NCBI RefSeq assembly: GCF_030719215.1
Contig: NZ_CP120983.1
Span: forward strand, 7,998,001-8,062,000
Direction of reading: 5' to 3'
Origin: Streptomyces sp. Alt3
GTDB taxonomy: Bacteria > Actinomycetota > Actinomycetes > Streptomycetales > Streptomycetaceae
DNA: 64,000 nt
Below the pieces are notes generated by a model, which had not been told where the DNA came from, searched no databases, and saw only the letters and a list, made by a program, of their open reading frames with translations. Positions within the stretch are counted from its first letter, which is position 1, and each line of letters starts with the position of its first letter. This document shows, piece after piece, positions 34,087 through 42,134 of this stretch. Both the position numbers and the translations under genes were made by a program.

Positions 34087-35177
34087 CGACGAGGTTCCGG
34101 GCGGCGGTGCTGCGCTCCTACGAGAAGCCGTTCACCGTCGAGGAGGTGGCCCTGCACGAGGAACCGGCCGACGGCGAGATCCTGGTCCGGATCGCGGGCT
34201 GCGGGATGTGCCGGACCGACCTCGCGGTCCGTGGTTCGGCAGGCCGGACACCGCTCCCGGCCGTGCTCGGTCACGAGGGCGCGGGGGTCGTGGTGGGGAC
34301 AGGCGGCCCGGACACCGGCCTGAACACCGGCGACCACGTCGTGCTGAGCTTCGACTCCTGCGGACACTGCCGCAACTGCCTGGGTGCGGCACCCGCCTAC
34401 TGCGACTCGTTCGCCTCGCTCAACCTCTTCGGGGGACGGAAGGAGAACGCCGCCCGGTTCACCGACGCGGCAGGGGGCGAACTGGCCCCCCGATGGTTCG
34501 GCCAGTCCTCGTTCGCCGAGTACGCCGTGGTCAGCGCACGCAACGCCGTCCGGGTCGATCCCTCCCTGCCCGTCGAACTGCTCGGACCGCTCGGCTGCGG
34601 CTTCCTCACCGGTGCCGGAGCCGTCCTCAACTCCTTCGGCATCGGCCCAGGCGACACCATGACCGTGTTCGGCGCGGGAGCGGTGGGGCTCGCCGCGGTG
34701 ATGGCGGCCACCGCTGCCGGAGCGGTGACCGTGGCCGTCGACCGCCATCCCGAACGGCTGGCCACCGCCGAGCGCTTGCGTGCGATCCCTCTGCACGCCT
34801 CGACGGCCGACCTGCCCGACCGCATCCGGCGGCTGACCGACGGCGGCACGCAGTACGCACTCGACACCACGGGCTCACCCGAGCTGATCAACGACGCGCT
34901 CCAGGCCCTGCGTCCGACCGGCCACCTCGGTCTGGTCGCACGGATACACACCCCGCTCCCGCTCCGACCGGGGTCACTGGACCGCGGCCGGAAGATCTCC
35001 CACATCTGCGAGGGGGACGCGGTGCCGGGACTGCTGATTCCGCGGCTGACCGAACTGTGGCAGGCCGGGCGGTTCCCGTTCGACCAACTGATCCGTACCT
35101 ACCCCCTCGCCGACATCAACGAGGCCGAACGCGACTGCGAAGCCGGCCGTGTGGTCAAACCCGTCCTTATTCCGTAA
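34083..35177 (+). CDS. Zinc-dependent alcohol dehydrogenase (MDR family)
   Basis: A 364-residue medium-chain dehydrogenase. Catalytic-zinc ligands are Cys43 ('GCGMCRTDLAVRG') and His64 ('VLGHEGAG'). The structural zinc site is Cys93, 96, 99 and 107 ('SCGHCRNCLGAAPAYC'). The NAD-binding motif is 'VFGAGAVGLAAVMAATAAGA'. 'RPTGHLGLVA' and 'FPFDQLIRTYPLADINEAE' match aryl-alcohol dehydrogenases of the XylB/BenzDH type. The ATG overlaps the ALDH stop (ATGA). It could interconvert a furan aldehyde and alcohol. In this operon that would balance the ALDH, but the direction is not known. Confidence 0.92.
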   Translation: MTTRFRAAVLRSYEKPFTVEEVALHEEPADGEILVRIAGCGMCRTDLAVRGSAGRTPLPAVLGHEGAGVVVGTGGPDTGLNTGDHVVLSFDSCGHCRNCLGAAPAYCDSFASLNLFGGRKENAARFTDAAGGELAPRWFGQSSFAEYAVVSARNAVRVDPSLPVELLGPLGCGFLTGAGAVLNSFGIGPGDTMTVFGAGAVGLAAVMAATAAGAVTVAVDRHPERLATAERLRAIPLHASTADLPDRIRRLTDGGTQYALDTTGSPELINDALQALRPTGHLGLVARIHTPLPLRPGSLDRGRKISHICEGDAVPGLLIPRLTELWQAGRFPFDQLIRTYPLADINEAERDCEAGRVVKPVLIP

Positions 35178-35284
35178 GGGAGCACCCAGGAGCGGCCCAC
35201 GGGAGCCGCAGAGTTGCGGGGCGGCCCCGGATCCAGCACGCGCAGCGCCCCTAAGTCCTGCCTTTTCGCACAGAAGGAGTGCAC

Positions 35285-36193
35285 ATGGTCGACACAGCTC
35301 GTCGGAACGCCGATGTGGAGGGCGTGGAAGGGGGCATCGGACTGACCGCCCTCCTGGTCGCCGCGTCAAGGGCGATCGAGACCCACCGCCACGACAGCCT
35401 GGCCCGCGACGTCTACGCGGAACACTTCGTGCGGGCCGCACCGGCGTCCGCGGACTGGCCGGTCCGCATCCAACAGGCCCCGGACGGGGACGCGAACCCT
35501 CTGTGGGGACGTTTCGCGCGGTACTTCGGTCTGCGTACGCGGGTTCTCGACGACTTCCTCCTCCAGGCGGTGCACGCCGGCGCCCCTCGACAAGTGGTGC
35601 TGCTCGGCGCAGGACTGGACTCACGGGCGTTCCGGCTCGACTGGCCGTCCGGCTGCGTGATCTTCGAGATCGACAAGCCAGGAGTGCTGGATTTCAAGCA
35701 CGACGTACTCGGCGGACTGTCGGCCACGTCGAAGGCGGCGCGGGTCCCGATCCCGATCGATCTGCGAGCCGACTGGGTCACAGCGCTGACCGACGCCGGG
35801 TTCGACACGGCTGCCCCGAGCGTCTGGCTGGCGGAGGGACTGCTGTTCTACCTGCCCATCACCGCCGAGACCTACCTCATCGACACGGTGGACCAGTTGA
35901 GCACGAGAGGAAGCGCACTGGCCTACGAGGTGAAGCTGGAGAAGGACCTGCTGGAATACCGCGACAGCTCGCTCTACACCTCGACGGAACAGCAACTCGG
36001 CATCGACCTGCTCAATCTGTTCGACGGAGGACCACGGCCCGATTCCGCAGGAGATCTGCAAGGCAAGGGCTGGTCCACATCGGTCCACACCCCCTTCGAC
36101 TTCACCCGACGGCACGGACGCGGCCCGCTGCCCGAGCCGAACGACGCGCTGGAGGGCAACCGCTGGGTGTTCGCGAACAAGTCCCGGCACTGA
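35285..36193 (+). CDS. Class I SAM-dependent methyltransferase (LCMT/PPM1 type)
   Basis: A 302-residue protein of the leucine-carboxyl-methyltransferase-like family. 'EGGIGLTALLVAASRAIETHRHDSLARDVYAEHFV' is the N-terminal substrate cap. 'QVVLLGAGLDSRAFRLDWPSGCVIFEIDKPGVLDFK' is the SAM site with the family's G-A-G-L-D-S-R-A motif. 'VWLAEGLLFYLP' follows. Members in Streptomyces methylate carboxyl or hydroxyl groups on small natural products. The ATG at 35285 follows AGAAGGAG by 5 bases. It is 107 bases after the ADH gene on the same strand and plausibly closes the pathway as a methyl ester or ether step. Confidence 0.9.
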   Translation: MVDTARRNADVEGVEGGIGLTALLVAASRAIETHRHDSLARDVYAEHFVRAAPASADWPVRIQQAPDGDANPLWGRFARYFGLRTRVLDDFLLQAVHAGAPRQVVLLGAGLDSRAFRLDWPSGCVIFEIDKPGVLDFKHDVLGGLSATSKAARVPIPIDLRADWVTALTDAGFDTAAPSVWLAEGLLFYLPITAETYLIDTVDQLSTRGSALAYEVKLEKDLLEYRDSSLYTSTEQQLGIDLLNLFDGGPRPDSAGDLQGKGWSTSVHTPFDFTRRHGRGPLPEPNDALEGNRWVFANKSRH

Positions 36194-36285
36194 CCCCGAC
36201 CGACTGACTCCGACTGCTGGTCGGAGCCCCGGCGGCTGCCTGTCCCCTCTGTTCTCAAGGCGAGGCCGGTGCAGCGGCGACGGGA

Positions 36286-36360
36286 TGGGGGCGGCCGGAT
36301 TCGAACCGGCGTCCTCCCACATGCGGTGAAGGCGCGACGACCTCTGCGCTACGACCCCCA
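36286..36360 (-). tRNA. tRNA-like gene, isotype undetermined
   Basis: The minus strand folds into a near-complete cloverleaf. The T arm is perfect (GCCGG-TTCGAAT-CCGGC). The D arm is GCGC/GCGC with A14, G15 and the GG pair in its loop, and a G-rich acceptor pairs with CCCCC. The acceptor has one mismatch (or slides to TGGGGGT/GCCCCCA). The anticodon stem is imperfect: one fold puts CAU at 34-36 with G at position 33, another gives GCA with C at 33. No U33 is seen. No 3' CCA is encoded in phase. It may be a decayed or atypical tRNA. Confidence 0.5.
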
Positions 36361-36635
36361 TCCCTGCCGTTGATCATACGAGCCCAGGGGGCACGGCCGT
36401 TCGATGCGCCGACGGGTGGCACGTGGGCCGTCCGAAGACCTCGGCGGCCTCGCCCGCGCCGCTCGTCAGCCGCGACATCCCCGGATGAGCGTCGCGCTCG
36501 GGGTGTCCTGTCGAGTGGTCCGGCCTTGTCACGGACGAGGACCTCACGACACACAGGACCTCCGGACACCAGGGTGCCGTCCGCTCGGCGGCTTTCCCGG
36601 CGGCTATCCCGGCGGGGTGACGAGGCAGTTCCGGA

Positions 36636-37001
36636 TCACCCGGTCGGTACGGACCCGGCACGGTTCGTGACGGGAAAACGGCTGACAGTGCCCGTGGCCT
36701 GGAGAAGTCGGCGCAGGGCCCCCGACGGCGCGGCCAGGACGACCTGGACGTCGTGGGCGTGGGGGGTCAGCAGCGCTCGCAGGAAGGCGACGTCGGCGAA
36801 GGTGACGGCCGAGCAGTCGATCACGATCCGCCGGGCTCGCTCCCGACAGGCGTCGTCGAGCACATCGGCCAGCGAGCCGGTGGTGGCGTCGTCGAACTCG
36901 CCCGCCACGTACAGCTGCCACTCACCTCCTGCGCACGCCTCCCGGTACGCGGTGAGCTCAGCCCTGCCGTTGCGGTGCCGAGTCCTGCGAACTGCGAGCA
37001 T
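36636..37001 (-). CDS. STAS-domain protein (anti-sigma-factor antagonist-like)
   Basis: A 121-residue protein with a single STAS domain: 'EWQLYVAGEFDDATTGSLADVLDDACRERARRIVIDCSAVTFADVAFLRALLTPHA'. The 'IDCSAVTFADVAFLRAL' strand-loop-helix contains the region where a phosphorylated Ser/Thr sits in anti-anti-sigma factors. Here the residue after D-C is Ser and the loop has Thr, so phosphorylation is possible but not sure. GGAGG is in place ahead of the ATG at 37001. No anti-sigma kinase is adjacent. SpoIIE-type phosphatases at 49.8 and 62.8 kb could act on such a protein. Confidence 0.85.
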   Translation of the reverse strand: MLAVRRTRHRNGRAELTAYREACAGGEWQLYVAGEFDDATTGSLADVLDDACRERARRIVIDCSAVTFADVAFLRALLTPHAHDVQVVLAAPSGALRRLLQATGTVSRFPVTNRAGSVPTG

Positions 37002-37357
37002 CGCCGCCCTCCTTCCCCGGCCGTATGACGGCCCTGATCGGCTGATCGTCGACGGCCCCTCGGATTCTCGGAGTGCCCCCGCCCCGGCCGGGAACACCCC
37101 TGGCCCTTGCCGAGCCCGTCAGGGTTTCGCGGCAGAGGCTTCGTGAGTTCGTTTTCCGACCTTCCCGGCTGCGCGCTGCGGAGCAAGGGAGCGTCGTCGC
37201 CGACGGGTACCGCCCTGCGAAGCCCGCGGCCCGAGCCGTGTGGTCACAGGGTGGCCCGCAACCTCCGGTGCCGATGCTCGTCGCCCGTCCAGGAACCGGA
37301 CCGCGTACCGTGAGCCGGGGAGCCGGGCACCAGGCCCCGCGGGCGCGGGAGGGGAAG
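37002..37357. other. 356-base intergenic region
   Basis: Lies between the divergent STAS and AraC-type genes. I see no coding pattern, repeat or clear promoter element in it. Confidence 0.4.
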
Positions 37358-38320
37358 TTGGAGACGGAGCGTTTCGACAGCGGGAGCCTGGAGGCGACCG
37401 AGGCGTTTCTGTCGCGGGCGTACACGCCCATGCGGATCGGCGGGCGGCCGCAGGACACGCGGGCCCGAATAGTCCGGAACGCGGCCGAGGGGCTCGTCGT
37501 CGACCGTCTCGACTTCGGCTACACCATGTCCTACGACGCCGACCGGCTGGACACGATCTGCCTGATCACCGTGCACAAGGGCAGCATGGTGGACACCACG
37601 GACGGCCGGCACGACGTCTACGGCCCCGGAGAGACCTTCCTCATCGCCCCTCCCGACCGCCCCTACACCGGCGCCCTCCACTCGGCCCGCTACACCATCA
37701 CCATGTTCGACCCCGCCCTGCTGGACCAGGTGGCCGCCGTCGGCGCGAACGTCGGCGGACCGGTTCGGCTCACCGGCCGGCGTCCGGTCGACGCGGCCGC
37801 CAACCGACGCCTGGGCAGCACCGTCGCCTTCCTGCGGGACCAGGTCCTCACCGGCCCGGCCGTGGAGGGTCTCGTCGTCGCCACCGCCGCCCAGCACCTG
37901 GCCGCTGTGACTCTGAGCGCGCTGCCCAGCATCACGACCGAGGAGCAGGACCACCGCACCGACAGCCGTGACGCGCACACCGAGACCCTGCGCAGGGCGA
38001 AGGGCTTCATCGAGGAGAACGCCCACCGAGCAATCGGTCTCGCCGACATCGCGGCTGCCGCGTTCGTCACCCCTCGCGCAGTGCAGTACGCCTTCAGCAG
38101 GCACACCGACACCACGCCCCTCGGCCACCTGCGCCAGGTCCGTCTCACCCGCGCTCACGTCGATCTCGCGAACGCCGACCCCCACACCTCCAGCGTGACG
38201 CAGATCGCGGCCACGTGGGGATTTCCTCATGTCGGGCGCTTCGCCGCCGCCTACCGTCGGCTCTACGGTGTGACCCCCGCCGTCACCCTTCGTGCTCACG
38301 CTGAGAGGCGGAAGCCCTGA
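37358..38320 (+). CDS. AraC-family transcriptional regulator
   Basis: A 320-residue regulator. The N-terminal 190 residues are a cupin-like sensor: 'LETERFDSGSLEATEAFLSRAYTPMRIGG', 'VVDRLDFGYTMSYDADRLDTICLITVHKGSMVDT', 'YGPGETFLIAPPDRPYTG', the AraC_binding_2 pattern. The C-terminal pair of helix-turn-helix motifs is 'GLADIAAAAFVTPRAVQYAFSRHTDTTPLGHLRQVRLTRAHVDL' and 'VTQIAATWGFPHVGRFAAAYRRLYGVTPAVTLR'. The start is placed at TTG 37358 after GGGAGGGG; GTG at 37310 is also in frame. It is divergent from the STAS gene and has no obvious target beside it. Confidence 0.88.
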   Translation: METERFDSGSLEATEAFLSRAYTPMRIGGRPQDTRARIVRNAAEGLVVDRLDFGYTMSYDADRLDTICLITVHKGSMVDTTDGRHDVYGPGETFLIAPPDRPYTGALHSARYTITMFDPALLDQVAAVGANVGGPVRLTGRRPVDAAANRRLGSTVAFLRDQVLTGPAVEGLVVATAAQHLAAVTLSALPSITTEEQDHRTDSRDAHTETLRRAKGFIEENAHRAIGLADIAAAAFVTPRAVQYAFSRHTDTTPLGHLRQVRLTRAHVDLANADPHTSSVTQIAATWGFPHVGRFAAAYRRLYGVTPAVTLRAHAERRKP

Positions 38321-38472
38321 TCCGGCCGGGTGTCGTCACGGCCGGATCGTCAGCGATCAGGCAGGCCGCGCGCGGTCGCCAGAGGTCCTGCGCGGCCGCC
38401 GGCGCAGTCCGCAAGGCTTCCTCGCCACGGGCGGGGACGTCAGTGCCCAGGACCTCGTACGTCGGCGCGTCC

Positions 38473-39498
38473 TCAGATGCGTACCGCGGCCTCGTAGGAG
38501 CCGACGGTGCTCATCGATTCGTAGCGGACGTAGGCACCCGGGTACGGGGCGTGCAGCACGGTGTTGTTGCCCGCGTAGAGGCCCACGTGCGAGGTGCTGC
38601 TGAAGAAGACCAGGTCGCCCGGCTTGAGTTGGCTGCGCGCGATACGGGTGCCCTGGTTGATCTGCGTGAACGTCGTCCGGGTGATGTCGGCCCCGGCCTG
38701 GGCATAGGCCCACTGGGTCAGACCCGAGCAGTCGAAGGAGCCGGGACCGGTCGCGGCGCGGACGTACGGCGTGCCCACCCGAGTGTTCGCAGCCTGGAGG
38801 GCGGCGGCGCCGAGCGCGGATGCCGGTGCCTCGTTGCCGAGTTCCACCCGGTCGCCCGCGGAGCGGCTGGCGCGCTGGTCGTCCTCGGCCATCTTGGCGC
38901 GTTCGGCCGCGGTGAGGGTGTTCAGCAGCTTCTGGGCGTCGGCGAGCTTGCTCTGGAACTTCGCCTTGTTCTTGCCGAGCGCCTCGCGGACCTCGGCGAG
39001 GTCCGTGAGCTTGCCCTGTGCCTCCTTGCGCTGCTGCGCGAGGGTGCGCTGCTTCGCCTGGATCTTCTGCAGTGACTCGGCCTGCTTGGCCGTCAGCTGG
39101 TCGAGCGCGGAGGCCTGGTCGAGGAAGCTGTCCGGGTCCGAGGAGAGCAGCAGCTGGACCGACGGGTCGAGGCCGCCGGAGCGGTACTGCGCGGTCGCGA
39201 GTGAACCGAGCTCGCCACGCAGGGTGTTGAGCTCGTCCTGGCCGCGGGCGACCTGGTCCTGGAGCGCGTCGGCCTGCTTCTTGAGCTTGTCCTGCTGTTC
39301 CTTGGCGCCGTTGTACTTCTCGGTGGCTTCCTCGGCCTCGTGGTAGAGCTTGTCGACCTTCGCCTTGACCTCGCTCTTGGTCGGCTTGGGGTCGGCGTGG
39401 GCGGCCTGGGAGGTCAGGGCCACGGCCGCGGTGGCGGTCACCGTGAGCACGGTCACCCGGGCGCGGCTCGGCTGTTTGGGACGACGGTGGGACGCCAC
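38473..39498 (-). CDS. NlpC/P60 cell-wall endopeptidase (C40 peptidase), c-di-AMP-riboswitch controlled
   Basis: A 341-residue secreted RipA-like protein. The N-terminus is a signal peptide ('RARVTVLTVTATAAVALTSQAAHA'). Residues about 40-215 are a long coiled coil. Residues 230-341 are the NlpC/P60 domain with the catalytic Cys257 in 'FDCSGLTQWAYAQAG', His304 in 'STSHVGLYAG' and a third polar residue near His316. 'QLKPGDLVFF' is typical. It cuts peptidoglycan stem peptides during growth or spore germination. GTG at 39498 follows GAAGGAG. The riboswitch upstream ties expression to cyclic-di-AMP, as for other Streptomyces cell-wall lytic genes. Confidence 0.94.
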   Translation of the reverse strand: MASHRRPKQPSRARVTVLTVTATAAVALTSQAAHADPKPTKSEVKAKVDKLYHEAEEATEKYNGAKEQQDKLKKQADALQDQVARGQDELNTLRGELGSLATAQYRSGGLDPSVQLLLSSDPDSFLDQASALDQLTAKQAESLQKIQAKQRTLAQQRKEAQGKLTDLAEVREALGKNKAKFQSKLADAQKLLNTLTAAERAKMAEDDQRASRSAGDRVELGNEAPASALGAAALQAANTRVGTPYVRAATGPGSFDCSGLTQWAYAQAGADITRTTFTQINQGTRIARSQLKPGDLVFFSSTSHVGLYAGNNTVLHAPYPGAYVRYESMSTVGSYEAAVRI

Positions 39499-39518
39499 GA
39501 TGGCGAGCTCCTTCTTCC

Positions 39519-39650
39519 TTGAGCCCGCCTACCGGGTGGTGGGGATGACGAACGTATCCCCGGCTCCGTGCACGTCACGGACTCGGCGGTTCCCTCGCAG
39601 CCACCCCGGATGGGTGAGCATTCGCGCGAAGGTTCGATGGCTGACCTTAG
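39519..39650 (-). promoter_or_regulatory. c-di-AMP (ydaO/yuaA) riboswitch
   Basis: The minus strand carries the ydaO-yuaA core in order: 'AGGGAACCGCCGAGTCCG', a short hairpin, 'ACGGAGCCGGGGA', then 'GGTAGGCGGGCTC', whose GCGG pairs back to the first block. The last block is about 20 bases ahead of the GTG of the NlpC/P60 gene. In Streptomyces this class lowers expression of cell-wall hydrolases when cyclic-di-AMP is high. Ends are approximate. Confidence 0.85.
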
Positions 39651-40013
39651 TAATCGTCCTGTGATCTACGCAATCTTCACAGGAGGAATGTCGACATGTG
39701 GAGGACTTCTTTACCCTCATCGCACCGCGCGTAGCTGGGACTTGACGGTCCGTTCCACAAGACCGGTGAGCTGCGATTCGGGCCCGGGTGTGGGGGTGTT
39801 GTGGGGGTTCGTGTTCACCCGGCCGTACGCACCGGTGGCCCGGATCCCTGGGAGGCGGACCGGAAAGGACCGCGGAAACGGGTGGGTGGAAGAGCACGCC
39901 GACGTCGGCGGGCCACGATCGGCGAGTGCCGCGCCGTGACGCGTCGGCCGTCGGCGATCCCGCGCCTCTTCGCTGCGCGCCACGCAGGTCGACGCGCTCG
40001 ATCGGTTCGGCTC
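39651..40013. other. Intergenic region of about 360 bases
   Basis: Holds the upstream promoter area of the riboswitch and the 3' side of the acyltransferase gene. I see no coding pattern or strong hairpin. Short A+T-rich blocks at 39650-39700 could be the promoter. Confidence 0.4.
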
Positions 40014-41744
40014 TCAGAGCTTCCTGGCGCCGGCCGAGGTGATTCCCGGATGCGGTTCGGGGCGGTGTACCCCGCGAGGGCGGTAACCGAGCAGCTGTTC
40101 CAGGCCCGTGAGGTCGGCGAGGTACCAGATGATGGCCAGCCACATCTCGGTTCCCTGGAGACCCGGGACGGACTCGGCATGGATGCGTACGCCCGAGTGC
40201 GGCGCCCGGAACCCGAAGCCCTGACCGGGCGTCCAGTGGCCGATCGCGTCGGTGAGCAGGCGCCGCGCCAGCGCGTCGACCTCCTCCGTGCGGTAACCCG
40301 ACTGCCGGGTCAGCCATAGCGGGTGGGCGATGTCGAGGATGTTGCACGCGTTCTGCCGTTCGGGTCGCGTGTACCGCACGTCCCGGGCGTGTTCGAGAAC
40401 CGTGTCGATGACGCGTTCCGGATGGGCCGGTGGCCGGCCGAACTGCGCGAAGGTGCCGCGAGAGGCGCGGTAGAAGCCGTTGACGATCTGGAGCAGCCCG
40501 TCGGAGCGGCGAGGGGTGCCCCACATGCCGGTGCGTGGGTCCGCTCGGGTCAACAGCCAGCCGAACAGGGACTCGTAGGAGCCCGGGTGCCCCTTCTCGT
40601 CGGCCAGGGCGTTCCAGAGGAACGCGGTTCCCAGAATGTCCACCCAGTGCCCGGCACTCCACGCGTTCGTGGACCAGGGCAGTCGTTCCAGGTGGGTGAT
40701 CACGTCGGTAGCGGAGGCGTCCGCCACCACCCGTATCGGTGAGGGGAACGCGCTTCCGAGTAGATCGAGCGCGTAGCCGGCGCAGAGCACGTGGTAGCCG
40801 GCTTCCTCATCGAACAGGACCGGTTCCGGTTTCAGTTGACTGCCGTCCCGGAGCAGCGTCCCGACCATGCCTGTCGTGGGGTCCTGCCAGTCCCGTAGCC
40901 GGCGGATCTGGCGGTCGACGGGCAACTGGTCCGGCGCCCGGCCGAGGAGCACGTCGGCGATCTCGATCGCGTCGCACTGGGCGCGGACAGTGGGCGCGAC
41001 ACCGGGCCGGTCGGTGAAGATGCCGTCATCTGTCCTTCCGTCGAAATACCTGCCCAGGACCTCCTGCGCCTGGTCGCGCGCGGAATCCGCGAACGCGGCG
41101 ACGGCCCCGGCCGGATCGCCCGGTCCGGCGGGACGGGCCGGTTCCGCTCCCGGGACACGCCATCGCAGCACCCTGGCGGGATTGCCGCCGACGACGGAGC
41201 CGGACGGGACGTCCTTGGTCACCACGCTTCCCGCCCCTACGACAGCACGGTCGCCGATGACCACGCCGTCCAGCACCACGACATGGGAGCCGATCCAGAC
41301 GTCGTTCCCGACCTGGATGCCCTTCGAGGTGAGCGGCTGCCGGAAGACCTCGGTGTCGGGATCCGACATGGTGTGGTTGAAGCCGAGGAGGGAGGTGTGC
41401 GCACCGATCCGTACGGCGTCACCCAGTCCGACCTGGCCACGCACCACGGTGTACGGGTTGATGGTGCAGTCGCGGCCGGCACGCAGGGATCCGGTCAGGT
41501 ACGCGCCTGCCGCGATGTACGAGCTGTCGCCCAACTCCAGTTCGGTGTTGTCCACCGAGGCGAGTCCGGAGACGTAGCACCGGTCACCGAAGGCGTATGC
41601 GGGGTGCTCGTCGAGCAAGGCCTGCTGCAGGGCCGACTGACGGGCGTGCTCCTCGGCACCTGCCTCGGACCAGAAGGCCCACGGCGAGTGGTCGAAGCGG
41701 TGCCTGCCGGTTGACGGTGCCTGGACACCGTGATCCTTCGTCAC
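40014..41744 (-). CDS. Left-handed beta-helix acyltransferase fused to a C-terminal helical domain
   Basis: A 576-residue protein. Residues about 50-200 are hexapeptide repeats of the maltose/galactoside O-acetyltransferase kind ('CTINPYTVVRGQVGLGDAVRIGAHTSLLGFNHTM', 'IQVGNDVWIGSHVVVLDGVVIGDRAVVGAGSVVTKDVPSGSVVGGNPARVLRWR', with the catalytic His in GFNH). Residues 230-576 look alpha-helical and carbohydrate-active-like ('DWQDPTTGMVGTLLRDGS', 'GTAFLWNALADEKGHPGSYESLFGWLLTRADPRTGMWGT', 'DIAHPLWL'), as in alpha/alpha-toroid proteins. A LacI-type operator 116 bases upstream suggests a sugar-related role. The substrate is unknown. Confidence 0.82.
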   Translation of the reverse strand: MTKDHGVQAPSTGRHRFDHSPWAFWSEAGAEEHARQSALQQALLDEHPAYAFGDRCYVSGLASVDNTELELGDSSYIAAGAYLTGSLRAGRDCTINPYTVVRGQVGLGDAVRIGAHTSLLGFNHTMSDPDTEVFRQPLTSKGIQVGNDVWIGSHVVVLDGVVIGDRAVVGAGSVVTKDVPSGSVVGGNPARVLRWRVPGAEPARPAGPGDPAGAVAAFADSARDQAQEVLGRYFDGRTDDGIFTDRPGVAPTVRAQCDAIEIADVLLGRAPDQLPVDRQIRRLRDWQDPTTGMVGTLLRDGSQLKPEPVLFDEEAGYHVLCAGYALDLLGSAFPSPIRVVADASATDVITHLERLPWSTNAWSAGHWVDILGTAFLWNALADEKGHPGSYESLFGWLLTRADPRTGMWGTPRRSDGLLQIVNGFYRASRGTFAQFGRPPAHPERVIDTVLEHARDVRYTRPERQNACNILDIAHPLWLTRQSGYRTEEVDALARRLLTDAIGHWTPGQGFGFRAPHSGVRIHAESVPGLQGTEMWLAIIWYLADLTGLEQLLGYRPRGVHRPEPHPGITSAGARKL

Positions 41745-42134
41745 GTCTCCCTCTCGAACACATCGTGGCCCCGGCCTGCGCCGTCACGCGTCGCGCCGGC
41801 GCCGTCCCCTGGGTGGCAGTTGGCCGTACCAGCCGCGCCCATGAGGTGCCCCGGTGGTAGAAAGCGCTTGCTGCAAACTCTAGGGCGGCCCCTGCCAGGG
41901 GCACAAGGGGTTCGTACGCAGGCGCCCTCGTCCGACGCGCCCGCTGCCGCGCCGGACGCCGGGCCGGGGGGAGGGGCAGGCCAATGCAGTTGCTTTAGGG
42001 GCGGTGCCGGGGTCGGGGAAGGTTGAGCTGTAGGTTCGCGCGGCACACGACGTCCGGCTGCCCAGTAGGTCTCCGACGTGTCAGGGGCCCCTGCCCCTGG
42101 TGTCTCAGTTCGGCATCTCCTGGAGGATGGTGCT
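41745..42134. other. 390-base intergenic region
   Basis: Between divergent genes. It contains the LacI-type operator at 41860-41873. The rest shows no coding pattern. A C+G-rich stretch around 41930-41980 has no clear structure. Confidence 0.4.
41860..41873. promoter_or_regulatory. LacI-family operator
   Basis: AGAAAGCGCTTGCT is a near-perfect 14-base palindrome with the central AAGCGCTT of LacI/GalR-type sites. It lies upstream of the acyltransferase gene. No LacI-type gene is in the window, so the repressor would act from elsewhere. Confidence 0.6.

Noticed and set aside
36286..36360. tmRNA or known-isotype tRNA
   Set aside because: Length and D/T arms fit a tRNA rather than tmRNA, and the anticodon loop gives no dependable isotype, so neither label is safe.
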